A stretch of 22,223 nt of DNA from contig CAXCCG010000040.1 in NCBI GenBank assembly GCA_963981015.1, forward strand, positions 1 to 22,223, read 5' to 3'. Source of the stretch: Thiopontia sp013349825 (GTDB taxonomy: Bacteria; Pseudomonadota; Gammaproteobacteria; GCF-002020875). The notes under the pieces are model-generated. The model had not been told where the DNA came from. It ran no database searches and saw only the letters and a list, made by a program, of their open reading frames with translations. This document shows positions 1-6,253 of the stretch, piece by piece. The position numbers and the translations under genes were made by a program. Position 1 is the stretch's first letter, and each line of letters starts with the position of its first letter.

Positions 1-52
1 TATTGGGCGCTATGGGCGTTAGACATTTACACATGACTTATTCAGGGGTTCC
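1..52 (-). mobile_element. Terminal end of an IS5-type element (element extends left of window)
   Basis: Read on the minus strand from position 52 outwards, the sequence begins GGAACCCCTGAATAAGTC and is preceded by CTAG (53-56). The same arrangement, CTAG followed by GGAACCTCTGAACAAGTC, occurs in the opposite direction at 22169-22190, and similarity resumes further in (ACGCCCATAGCGCCCAA here, ACGTCCATAGTGTCCAA there). IS5-group elements are known to insert at CTAG-like targets and to have ends containing GAACAAGTC, so I read this as an IS5-type terminal inverted repeat. The transposase lies outside the window, so the exact element is unknown. Confidence 0.55.
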
Positions 53-931
53 CTAGGGTAAAACAACAAGCTGATTCAATAACTGCCCCAGCAGAATGCC
101 ATCTTCATAGGAGATAGTGTGCGAGGCATGGGTTGATAGTGTTGTTCCCCGGCGTCGGATGGCAGGAATGTTATTCATATCCTGACTCCAATATGGGACA
201 AGAGCATCTTTAACCTTTGATGGGGGTTGTCGACGAATAATGGAGTAGTAGTGGATGTCAGGGTGTGGCTGAAGGTTGAGCCAGTGCAGTAGTGTTCCCG
301 GTTTGGCAAGTGACAGCCCCTTGATCATCGTGCGTGAGCGCCTCAATGCCTTATATTTTTTATTGGCAACAATCTTTGGTAGCAGACGCAAAGGATAGGG
401 TAAGGTCGCTAAGTCATAGGCTAGGTCTGCATACGGACTGCCTAAATGTGGAGATGCTATGGTAAACAGCCCTTTGATTGCAGGTATACGGTTATGGACC
501 ACGACCATCCTCGCAACAATTCCGCCTGCAGAGTGCCCAACCAGATAGATGGGCTCATCCGGGTGGTTGTTTGAGATCCGTGTAATCATCTTTTCCAGAA
601 GATCGCTCTGCTGCTCTAAAGGGATCAGCGTGGGGAAGTCAACCAGGTAGAAGATTCGGTTCCCACGATTAGTGCGAAGAGGCTGAGCTAAGAGAACGCC
701 GTTGGGGCCACCTCCGCGAATATAACCGGCACGCTCCCATCCGCTCTGTTGCAGTGCATCTGCAGCACCACTGCGTTCCCATGAGTTGCTACTGCCCAGA
801 AGACCATGGAGCAGAATGGCAATCTCAGCATTTGCTATATTGTTGAAGCTGAGTAACAGCGTAAGTAACAGGGGGGAGAGGAGGCGGTGCATCGGTGAAT
901 GATTCACTCTTTTCTTCAGCGCGTCAATCAT
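53..931 (-). CDS. Secreted alpha/beta hydrolase (lipase-like)
   Basis: A 292-residue serine hydrolase. The N-terminus has a basic stretch (KKR) followed by a hydrophobic helix ending near ANA (about residues 15-35), a typical Sec signal peptide. An oxyanion-type LLHGLLGSS motif follows at 41-49, and the nucleophile elbow GHSAGG has its serine at 134. A likely acid residue lies in KDALVPYW, and the catalytic histidine is probably in HASHTIS near the C-terminus. The fold suggests an exported esterase or triacylglycerol-lipase-like enzyme; the substrate cannot be read. The start overlaps the end of the upstream TatD gene by 8 bases, so translation is probably coupled; an internal ATG at 892 just before the signal peptide is an alternative start. 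The stop codon TAG lies inside the CTAG that borders the IS end, so the original C-terminus may have been altered by that insertion. Confidence 0.8.
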   Translation of the reverse strand: MIDALKKRVNHSPMHRLLSPLLLTLLLSFNNIANAEIAILLHGLLGSSNSWERSGAADALQQSGWERAGYIRGGGPNGVLLAQPLRTNRGNRIFYLVDFPTLIPLEQQSDLLEKMITRISNNHPDEPIYLVGHSAGGIVARMVVVHNRIPAIKGLFTIASPHLGSPYADLAYDLATLPYPLRLLPKIVANKKYKALRRSRTMIKGLSLAKPGTLLHWLNLQPHPDIHYYSIIRRQPPSKVKDALVPYWSQDMNNIPAIRRRGTTLSTHASHTISYEDGILLGQLLNQLVVLP

Positions 932-1727
932 TAGTGCAGACTTGTCTCTTGTAATGTTGGAGTTTGAGTAGGGTGGTTACATTTTGTGTTGTTTGAAAGG
1001 CGACCAGTTCCAGCGGTATCTTACGTATCTGAGCAATACGTTCTGCTATGCTAGGGAGCTGTTCGGGGCTGTTTCTCGTCCCCTGGGCCCAGATAGGTGG
1101 AAGATCTGGAGCATCGGTCTCTAATGCGATGGAGGTTAATGGAATCTTCTCAACAACTCGTTTGAGTTTGAGGGCATTGGGGCGAGTGATGACACCACCT
1201 ATACCGATCAAAAAACCTGCATCAATATAAAGTTTTGCCTGTTCGTAACTGCCACTAAAGGCATGAACGATTCCCTGTATGTAATTATGCTTCCTGGTAC
1301 GCTCAATTACCTCCTGATGCGCCTTTCGGACATGAAGGAGTAGTGGCTTTCTGTAGGTGGCTGCAATTTCAAGCTGATCGGTAAAGAGCGTACGCTGTGC
1401 ATCGTGAGTGTCATCTTTATGGTAGAAGTCGAGCCCAATTTCCCCTACTGCAACAGTTTCAGGGTGGGCTTGTAGCGTACTGTTGAGCGCATCGCTGGAG
1501 TGGTGGTTGTGATTATCGATAAAGAGTGGATGAAGCCCGGCAGCTACCTGGATGTTGTCATGCTGTTCACTCAAGCTAAAGGCTCGATGCCACTGTTGCT
1601 CTACAACTCCGGGGATGATGATCTGAATAATATTGAGTTCATTACAGCGGTTGAGGACATCGTTGCGGTCAGGGTCAAATTGAGGGTCGTCTAAGTGGCA
1701 GTGAGAGTCAATCAGTGGAGAAGTCAT
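924..1727 (-). CDS. yjjV: TatD family metal-dependent hydrolase (YjjV-like)
   Basis: A 267-residue TIM-barrel hydrolase, full length for the TatD family. Metal-binding signatures are visible in order: DSHCHLD at the N-terminus (HxH), VGEIGLDFY (metal-bridging Glu), LLLHVRKA (His), IVHAFSGS (His) and ALETDAPDLPP (Asp). TatD-family proteins act as metal-dependent 3'-5' DNA exonucleases or D-aminoacyl-tRNA deacylase-like enzymes; the exact role of this paralogue is not certain. The HAFSGS and TDAPDLPP segments and the N-x-PEQ stretch look closest to the YjjV branch, so that symbol is tentative. The gene starts 119 bases from the divergent hemerythrin gene; the FNR-type box lies between them. It runs directly into the downstream lipase-like gene with an 8-base overlap. 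Confidence 0.85.
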   Translation of the reverse strand: MTSPLIDSHCHLDDPQFDPDRNDVLNRCNELNIIQIIIPGVVEQQWHRAFSLSEQHDNIQVAAGLHPLFIDNHNHHSSDALNSTLQAHPETVAVGEIGLDFYHKDDTHDAQRTLFTDQLEIAATYRKPLLLHVRKAHQEVIERTRKHNYIQGIVHAFSGSYEQAKLYIDAGFLIGIGGVITRPNALKLKRVVEKIPLTSIALETDAPDLPPIWAQGTRNSPEQLPSIAERIAQIRKIPLELVAFQTTQNVTTLLKLQHYKRQVCTND

Positions 1728-1745
1728 TTAAGGAATCTCATGATG

Positions 1746-1761
1746 TTTGATGAAGATCAAA
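1746..1761 (+). promoter_or_regulatory. FNR/DNR-type operator, perfect consensus
   Basis: TTTGAT-GAAG-ATCAAA is a perfect match to the FNR/DNR/NnrR box (TTGAT-N4-ATCAA), extended by one more symmetric base on each side. It sits between the divergent TatD and hemerythrin genes. A CAGATT hexamer at 1785-1790 is centred 34 bp downstream, close to class II activator geometry for the plus-strand operon. This implies anaerobic or nitric-oxide-responsive transcription of the hemerythrin operon. The minus-strand TatD gene starts only about 20 bases away and could be repressed by the same site. Confidence 0.75.
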
Positions 1762-1846
1762 CAAGCCAGAGTAAGAGGATAGACCAGATTGTCATGAAGT
1801 GGTGAAATAGGATGCGTATTCAACAGCGGATTCAGTGGAGAACAGC

Positions 1847-2284
1847 ATGCGTTCAATATCGTCCATTATGACACAACATCATCGTCTTTGTGATCAACAC
1901 TTCTCAGATATGGAGAACGCAGCTGCTGAGCAGGAGTGGGGTACTGTGGACCAAGCTTTGACACTTCTATGTAGCCATATAGAGGACCATTTTTCAGAGG
2001 AGGAAAACTTTCTGTTTCCCGCTTTTGAGCAGCAGGTCGGGAGTAGCCAGGGGCCAACTCAAGTGATGCGAATGGAGCACCAGCAGGTACGAGAGCTTCT
2101 TGAAAGTTTAAAGAAAGCCGTTCAGGAGCGCTCTCAAGATCAGGTTATGGGCTATTCGGATACCTTAATGATCATGGTTCAGCAGCACAATATGAAGGAG
2201 GAACAGATCCTCTATCCAATGATTGATGAAGCGTTAGGAGATGATCAGCCGGTTCTGGGGCAGCTTGAGCAGCTGTTAGATTGA
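1847..2284 (+). CDS. Hemerythrin HHE-domain protein
   Basis: A 145-residue all-alpha diiron protein. Histidine and acidic ligands are spaced as in the HHE family: H11/H12, H44 and H48 with EEE at 51-53, the MEHQQ histidine at 78, and H114 followed by EE at 118-119. The ATG at 1847 is preferred over an in-frame GTG at 1835 because GGAG at 1837-1840 gives a well-placed ribosome-binding site only for the ATG. It is the first gene of an operon with a DUF2249 protein (overlap of one base) and a polytopic membrane protein, behind an FNR-type box. Proteins of this family bind O2 or NO, or repair iron-sulfur centres; in this setting a role in NO or O2 handling under low oxygen is a reasonable inference. 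The closest functional analogues cannot be told apart by eye. Confidence 0.85.
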   Translation: MRSISSIMTQHHRLCDQHFSDMENAAAEQEWGTVDQALTLLCSHIEDHFSEEENFLFPAFEQQVGSSQGPTQVMRMEHQQVRELLESLKKAVQERSQDQVMGYSDTLMIMVQQHNMKEEQILYPMIDEALGDDQPVLGQLEQLLD

Positions 2285-2565
2285 TGTTGAGTGGAGAGAA
2301 GTGCTGTGATGTACAACATTGTGCTCCACCAGAGCCAATGCAACAGGTCATTGAGGCAGTTCAAGAACTTCATGAGGGTGAATATGTGCGGATGATGCAC
2401 CGCATGGAGCCATATCCACTCTATTCAATGTTGGATGATATGGGCTTTACCCACTGTTTGGTTCTTGATGGAGAGGCACCCTATGAAGTGATGATCTATA
2501 AGCGTTTAGATCAGGTTGCTGAAAACCGGGTGAAGGAGCGCTATAACGTCATGCAGTCAGGGTAG
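2284..2565 (+). CDS. DUF2249 domain protein
   Basis: A small soluble protein of 93 residues with a DUF2249-like pattern: a PPEPMQQVIEAV stretch near residue 15, a GEYVRMMHRMEPYPLY core, and a GFTHC segment followed by a strand ending in MIYKR. Three cysteines and a histidine cluster at the N-terminus (CCDVQHC), which could bind metal. The ATG overlaps the hemerythrin stop codon by one base (TGATG); a TTG one codon upstream is possible but less likely. DUF2249 proteins are commonly encoded beside hemerythrins and denitrification or nitrosative-stress genes, and their biochemical role is not established. The gene is followed after two bases by the membrane protein, so the three are one transcription unit. 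Confidence 0.8.
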   Translation: MLSGEKCCDVQHCAPPEPMQQVIEAVQELHEGEYVRMMHRMEPYPLYSMLDDMGFTHCLVLDGEAPYEVMIYKRLDQVAENRVKERYNVMQSG

Positions 2566-2567
2566 CT

Positions 2568-3839
2568 ATGAATACGGCACATCTCTCGATTGACTATACG
2601 CCGCCAATTGAGGTGCCTTATCGGTTTTTTTTGACAGCCCCGGTTTTTGGAGGGTTATTCTCCCTATTGCTGATGTTTGCAGGAGAGACACTGCTGGAGA
2701 GCCGCTGGAGTCTCACGATGATTGGTGCCCTGCATCTGCTGACTATTGGGGTACTGTTGATGGTGGTGATCGGCGTGCTGTTTCAACTTCTTCCCGTAGT
2801 CGGTGGGGTGCAAATACCCTGGCAGAGAAAACTCTCCATAGGGGTGCATAGCTCAATAAGTGCAGCGTTAGTGCTCTTTACTATAGGCTCACTGTTTTCA
2901 GTGACCGCCTTGTTTATTCCTGCAACGATACTGTTTGTAGTGGCGCTGACCCCTTATCTGGGTGCATTACTTGTGCTATACCGGAAGGTAAACAGCTCTG
3001 AGTTTGTGACTCAATTACGTTTTATCTACCCGTTTCTCGTGCTTTTTTTGTTGCTGGGGCTGCAGCTATTGGCGGGGTGGGGCGGGTTATTGAGTCGTGT
3101 TACAAGAGAGTGGACTCATATACACCTTCTCTGGGGGTTAGGAGGGTGGTTCACCCTACTTTTGATGGCAGCCAGTTTTCAGATGATTCCAATGTTTCTG
3201 GTGACCGATGAATTTCCTCGGTGGCTTCGAAAATGGCTCATACCCACGGTTGCGGTAGCGCTCTACGGTTGGGGGATCGGAGAGATGGTCGGTGTTGGAT
3301 TGTTAAGTAACCTGCTAATGTCTGTTGTAGCGTCTGGACTGATGCTGTTTGGTGTTGTAGCACTGAAATTGATTATCTACCGAAAGAGAAGAATGGTTGA
3401 TTCAACGATCCACTTTTGGGTGATTGCTCTGGGGGCAATGGTTGTGAGCGGTACAGTATTATTAGTCAGTCAATGGTTGTTGACGGACATTCCTGCCTGG
3501 TTAGGGTTGTTTCATATCTTGATTGTATTGTTACCGATGTTGGCAGGTTCATTGCTCAAAATTACACCATTTCTGGTGTTTCTCCATCTGCAGCAAAGAG
3601 CTATTCAAAAAGCTGCAGAGGGGGGGAGATTGTCGCCACCAATGAGTCTGTTTCAGATACTTCCGGCAAGTAGTGGCCGCCGACTACTCTATCTCTATCT
3701 CTCCTCACTGTTCTTGCTGATTATTGCAATATTCTATTTACCAGCGGTTCATTTGGCAGGTTTTGCGCTATTGCTCTTCTTTTCATGGTTTGGGTGGATT
3801 GTGCATAGCTGCTACCACGTCTATAATACCAACGCTTGA
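2568..3839 (+). CDS. Polytopic membrane protein, NnrS/haem-copper-oxidase-subunit-I-like
   Basis: A 423-residue inner-membrane protein with roughly 11-12 hydrophobic helices. It starts with a P-x-RFFLTAP motif, followed by RWSLTMIGALHLLTIG (His near residue 56), FQLLPVVGG, a THIHLLWGLGGWF helix with paired histidines, FQMIPMFLV, and GLFHILIVLLPMLAG. Regularly placed helix histidines with proline-rich MIP/LLP turns resemble NnrS and the haem-copper oxidase subunit I-like family, which often accompanies DUF2249 and hemerythrin genes. NnrS-type proteins are linked to nitric-oxide stress tolerance; that role is inferred here from family and operon. Haem binding is not proven by the sequence. The last codons contain a TATAAT (3822-3827) that probably serves the adjacent tRNA gene. 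Confidence 0.7.
   Translation: MNTAHLSIDYTPPIEVPYRFFLTAPVFGGLFSLLLMFAGETLLESRWSLTMIGALHLLTIGVLLMVVIGVLFQLLPVVGGVQIPWQRKLSIGVHSSISAALVLFTIGSLFSVTALFIPATILFVVALTPYLGALLVLYRKVNSSEFVTQLRFIYPFLVLFLLLGLQLLAGWGGLLSRVTREWTHIHLLWGLGGWFTLLLMAASFQMIPMFLVTDEFPRWLRKWLIPTVAVALYGWGIGEMVGVGLLSNLLMSVVASGLMLFGVVALKLIIYRKRRMVDSTIHFWVIALGAMVVSGTVLLVSQWLLTDIPAWLGLFHILIVLLPMLAGSLLKITPFLVFLHLQQRAIQKAAEGGRLSPPMSLFQILPASSGRRLLYLYLSSLFLLIIAIFYLPAVHLAGFALLLFFSWFGWIVHSCYHVYNTNA
3799..3827 (+). promoter_or_regulatory. Putative tRNA-Leu promoter inside the upstream coding sequence
   Basis: TTGTGC (3799-3804), a 17-base spacer and a perfect TATAAT (3822-3827) lie in the final codons of the membrane-protein gene. A start about 7 bases after the -10 would be near 3834, just ahead of the tRNA 5' end at 3841. 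The -35 is weak (3 of 6), the -10 perfect. Confidence 0.5.
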
Positions 3840-3840
3840 T

Positions 3841-3925
<85 letters not shown>

Positions 3926-3938
3926 TTTTGACTCTTAA

Positions 3939-3961
3939 AAAACAGAATGTTACACTGTTTT
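3939..3961 (+). terminator. Probable rho-independent terminator after tRNA-Leu
   Basis: AAAACAG and CTGTTTT form a perfect 7-bp stem with a 9-base loop, starting 13 bases after the tRNA CCA. The downstream arm supplies four T residues. The stem is AT-rich, so it is only moderately strong. Confidence 0.45.
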
Positions 3962-4013
3962 GTGTGATTGTTTTACGCGCTGTTGACGCAGTGTCTGTTT
4001 TGAGGGGAATGAA

Positions 4014-4226
4014 ATGGCAACGATTCGAAAGCGCGGAAAGCAGCAATATTACGTTGAAGTGCGCAAAAAAGGCTGGCCTCGTCAATATGCAGTCAGCCTG
4101 CACGGTGGAATACGCTTGGTCTTTGAGCCTGCCAATATCCCTGTGCCTTGCCATGATGAGGGTGGTATCAACTGGTTGCGAGTAACAAAAGTACGCATCA
4201 TCTACATTGGAGACTATCATGACTGA
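4014..4226 (+). pseudogene. Chimeric remnant: integrase N-terminus fused to RelE/HigB-like toxin C-terminus
   Basis: This 70-codon reading frame opens with MATIRKRGKQQYYVEVRKKG, the characteristic arm-type DNA-binding start of tyrosine integrases, and begins 88 bases after the tRNA as such integrases usually do. After about residue 24 the sequence changes to LHGGIRLVFEPAN followed by GGINWLRVTKVRIIYIGDYHD, which resembles the C-terminal half of RelE/HigB-type toxins. The stop overlaps the start of the HigA-like antitoxin, exactly where a toxin gene would end. The simplest reading is a deletion that fused the first about 24 codons of an integrase in frame to the last about 46 codons of the toxin. 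Neither partner can be functional as a complete enzyme. Whether the fusion is translated is unknown. Confidence 0.7.
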
Positions 4227-4560
4227 ACTAACAAACACCTTTCAGCCTGACTGGGTCTCCCCGCCTGGAGACACCATTTTTGATCTGTTGGAAGAGAAGG
4301 GGTGGAGTCAGGTAGAGCTCGCACAACGTACTGAGTTCTCCACAAAACATATCAGCCAGCTGATCAACGGTAAGGCCACTATTGCAGAAGAGACCGCTAT
4401 CATTCTGGAGCGGGTATTGGGGAGTAGTGCCCGTTTCTGGTTGAACCGTGAAGTGCAGTATCGCGAAGCGATCGCACGTGAAGAGGAGTTCAAATCATTG
4501 GAGCAAGAGAGCGGTTGGCTCAGAGAGCTGCCCCTTGAGCTGTTCAATTTCGGTCTGTAG
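4219..4560 (+). CDS. HigA-family antitoxin, C-terminally truncated
   Basis: 113 residues from the ATG at 4219, which lies inside the toxin remnant's stop region (8-base overlap, as in intact higBA-type pairs). Residues 14-75 form the HigA/XRE helix-turn-helix: PPGDTIFDLLEEKGWSQ, LAQRTEFSTKHISQLINGKA, then a segment ending RFWLNREVQYREA. Longer relatives carry an additional C-terminal region after the WLxELP motif; here the protein stops a few residues after WLRELP. The last 40 or so bases also read, on the other strand, as the coiled coil of the HsdR-like remnant, so the gene was probably cut by recombination at that point. The DNA-binding domain looks intact and could still act as a repressor, but its toxin partner is broken. 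Confidence 0.75.
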   Translation: MTELTNTFQPDWVSPPGDTIFDLLEEKGWSQVELAQRTEFSTKHISQLINGKATIAEETAIILERVLGSSARFWLNREVQYREAIAREEEFKSLEQESGWLRELPLELFNFGL

Positions 4561-4909
4561 TGCCTGTAGCTGATGACTTGGATCTTTGGGGGGAGTGAAA
4601 GGGCCGGGTTTGAAACTGGTGTGTGGCCTTATTGCCATCAATGCGGATGGTGTGGAAGAGATCACGAATGGTCGGATCAAGATGAATCTCTCGGTTCAGT
4701 CTCCAGAGCAGATCTGCCTGTGTGGTCGATTCATCAAATTCAATACCTGTACGTGCGGCAAGGTCTTGTGCCAGTGCCTCAGCAAGTTGGCGTAGTTTGA
4801 TCAGTGTGGTGTTGGGGTCGCTGATAAAGGCCTGCTCAGCAGCAGTGGCCAGCTGCAGAAAAACAGGGTTGTACGGGTTCAGAAAGTTGAAGTTTGTTGA
4901 GTCAGTCAC
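4515..4909 (-). pseudogene. Remnant of HsdR-like helicase (N-terminal DUF4145-type domain), deleted and frameshifted
   Basis: From a GTG at 4909 the frame encodes a helical N-terminal domain with LATAAEQAF, DPNTTLIKLRQLAEALAQ, LLWRLNREIHLDPTIRDLFH and GNKATHQFQT. This matches the DUF4145-like start of large type I restriction R-subunit-type helicases. After about 100 residues the frame becomes unrelated, but the other minus-strand frame continues with KPGPFTPPKDPSHQLQALQ and EIEQLKGQLSEP, the coiled coil that lies further along in intact members. The switch at about 4606-4616 therefore marks an internal deletion with a frameshift. The helicase and nuclease parts are absent; the remnant ends where it meets the truncated antitoxin. 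It lies 12 bases behind the HTH gene and was probably the third gene of that operon. Confidence 0.65.
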
Positions 4910-4921
4910 TGTTTCAACTTT

Positions 4922-5449
4922 TTATGAGATCAAGGCTGTCATCTGGGAGTGAAGGCGAGAATCAAGATTTGTAGCCTCCTTGGCCAGGTTCACCTGCATG
5001 GTGGTATAGGCGGTCTCTAGCAGAGTGGGGTCTACTGGTCGTTGACGATCTTCTTGAAACCATTTCAGTACATTGGATAGGTGCCAGATTGAAGATTTAC
5101 CTTCATGAACTGGGCTGGGGAAGTCTTGGGTATGATTAAGGATTAGCTTTCTTATGTTTTGGCGTGAGAAGCCCAGTAGCTCGGCAATGTCGGTAATACC
5201 GACCAGGTCTGGGGTTGCTTCAGTGAGATGTGCATCAGGAATCGCCTTTTTGACATCACCAATTGCGGAAAGGATTGCTTCGTTGGCACCGTTAGCTTTA
5301 CGGGTAAATTGTAGTGCGATTTTGCCGGGTTGCCCGATACCGATCAGTGCGTCGTCACAACCGGATGTTGCCAGTTGCTCAACATAGATTTCGCTATTGA
5401 GTTCCCCTTTGGGGAGTGCAAATTTTAGTGTGAATTCAAATAGTTTCAT
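4922..5449 (-). CDS. AlpA/MerR-like HTH protein with N-terminal alpha-beta domain (possible antitoxin/regulator)
   Basis: A 175-residue protein of two parts. Residues 1-80 form an alpha-beta domain (FEFTLKFALP, GCDDALIGIGQPGKIALQF, AILSAIGDVKKAIPDA). Residues 81-135 form an AlpA/MerR-type helix-turn-helix: LVGITDIAELLGFSRQNIRKL, then PSPVHEGKSSIWHLSNVLKW as a wing and recognition support. The remaining 40 residues are helical. It begins 11 bases after the stop of the HicA-like gene and precedes the HsdR-like remnant. A perfect palindrome covering the promoter of the pair is a natural target for this protein, so I infer autorepression, and an antitoxin-like role towards the small upstream protein. 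The function is not established; the family is seen as an anonymous DNA-binding protein in many bacteria. Confidence 0.7.
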   Translation of the reverse strand: MKLFEFTLKFALPKGELNSEIYVEQLATSGCDDALIGIGQPGKIALQFTRKANGANEAILSAIGDVKKAIPDAHLTEATPDLVGITDIAELLGFSRQNIRKLILNHTQDFPSPVHEGKSSIWHLSNVLKWFQEDRQRPVDPTLLETAYTTMQVNLAKEATNLDSRLHSQMTALIS

Positions 5450-5460
5450 GGCTGGTTCAA

Positions 5461-5706
5461 TTAATTTGTGGTTGTAATACAGTGGTCAACTACTCTGTAG
5501 ATTTGTCGTGCATGGTTGACTGCATTTCTGGGGGTGCTCCAAATGCTGGTTATACAGAACTCACCGCATCGGCACTCGCTATTATTGGTTGGGCAGTAGA
5601 TTTTTCCCCAAGCATGACTGCCGCCACTTTCTACTCTCCAGCCATGTTGTTCGGCATATTGCAGTGCCTTTTCAATCTCTTTATTTGGGTGTTTATTGCG
5701 TTGCAT
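5461..5706 (-). CDS. HicA-fold-like small protein with four-cysteine insert (putative toxin)
   Basis: An 81-residue protein starting at the ATG at 5706; an in-frame upstream extension to 5751 would run through the promoter palindrome and is rejected. It has a helix (KEIEKALQYAEQHGW), a strand and the motif GGSHAWG (residues 28-34). This is the same Gly-Ser-His arrangement as the catalytic HicA/dsRBD-fold mRNA interferases. Next comes a cysteine cluster C38, C45, C47, C51 that could bind zinc, then SIWSTPRNAVNHARQIYRVVDHC, which forms the last helix. No strong ribosome-binding site is visible, and the promoter gives a leader of only about 10 bases. It forms a two-gene unit with the HTH protein 11 bases downstream. 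An RNA-cleaving toxin is an inference from the fold motif; an accessory role next to a restriction-like helicase is the alternative. Confidence 0.65.
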   Translation of the reverse strand: MQRNKHPNKEIEKALQYAEQHGWRVESGGSHAWGKIYCPTNNSECRCGEFCITSIWSTPRNAVNHARQIYRVVDHCITTTN

Positions 5707-5722
5707 GGGAATATAGTAGGGT

Positions 5723-5751
5723 ATAGTAGTTGTGAACAACCCAGTTGTCAA
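5723..5751 (-). promoter_or_regulatory. Strong sigma70-type promoter of the HicA-like/HTH unit
   Basis: On the minus strand TTGACA (5746-5751) is followed by a 17-base spacer and TACTAT (5723-5728). The -35 is perfect, the -10 has 5 of 6 matches. The predicted start near 5716 leaves about 10 bases before the ATG at 5706. The -35 hexamer lies in the centre of the 28-bp palindrome. Confidence 0.65.
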
Positions 5752-5765
5752 ATGACAACTGGGTT
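5738..5765. promoter_or_regulatory. Perfect 13-bp inverted repeat over the -35 (operator)
   Basis: The arms AACCCAGTTGTCA and TGACAACTGGGTT are exact reverse complements separated by AA. The short spacer argues against an RNA hairpin terminator and for a dimeric repressor site. Its placement over the -35 hexamer means binding would block RNA polymerase. The HTH protein encoded in the same operon is the likely ligand. Confidence 0.65.
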
Positions 5766-5795
5766 ATATGGTGTATTTCCACTTATGTAGACAAT

Positions 5796-5825
5796 GTAAT
5801 AAATTGTATTTTTTCAATTTATTAC
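5796..5825. repeat. AT-rich perfect 11-bp inverted repeat
   Basis: GTAATAAATTG and CAATTTATTAC are exact reverse complements separated by an 8-base T-rich loop. It lies between the end of the mobilisation-protein fragment and the promoter of the HicA-like unit. It has no T-run on its exit side for minus-strand transcripts, so a terminator is doubtful; an operator or protein-binding site is possible. Confidence 0.5.
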
Positions 5826-5846
5826 GATATGTTGCATAGGATAGCT

Positions 5847-6182
5847 TCAGCACCAGCTGTCAGTGTCTTCTAGTGCGTGAAAGCTAAATGGTTTTAAGTG
5901 ATCTGGGCTAAAGCTGAATTTTTCACCGTTATAGCGTCCGGTTTCTATGCTTGTCACCACCTTTTCCAGCTTTGAGGAAAAAGTGGTGTCAGGTGAAAGA
6001 TATAGAATTTCTTTCCATCGTCCATTTTTTCGCTGTTTCAGGTGCTCAACAATTATTTCAGCATATCGTTTACGGCTTTTTATTGTACGCTTAATTTCAA
6101 TTGAGACGATCGTTCCATTGGGGCGTGTTGCGATGGCGTCAGGCAGTTTGACTCCTTTCATTCGTCGCCCTAGGTGCCGCAT
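5847..6182 (-). pseudogene. C-terminal fragment of a MobC/replication-relaxation-like mobilisation protein
   Basis: A 111-residue frame whose core reads LPDAIATRPNGTIVSIEIKRT, followed by KSRKRYAEIIVEHLKQRKNG and WKEILYLSP. The D15...E29-I-K31 spacing looks like a PD-(D/E)xK-type fold, as in the C-terminal domain of MobC/replication-relaxation proteins of mobilisable elements. Intact relatives have a longer N-terminal winged-helix part. Here an in-frame stop lies three codons upstream of the first ATG, so the N-terminus is missing. I therefore treat it as a fragment, although a free-standing small nuclease-like protein cannot be excluded. It points to a former mobilisable island at the tRNA-Leu site. 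Confidence 0.5.
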
Positions 6183-6253
6183 GTTCTCTTATTGTACTCT
6201 GTGATCTTGTTCTGTCAATGCTAGACATTGAAGTGGACACTGTAATACCATGT

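Noticed and set aside
5738..5765. Rho-independent terminator
   Set aside because: The two-base spacer cannot form a stable RNA loop without losing pairs, there is no T-run, and it covers the -35 of a promoter.
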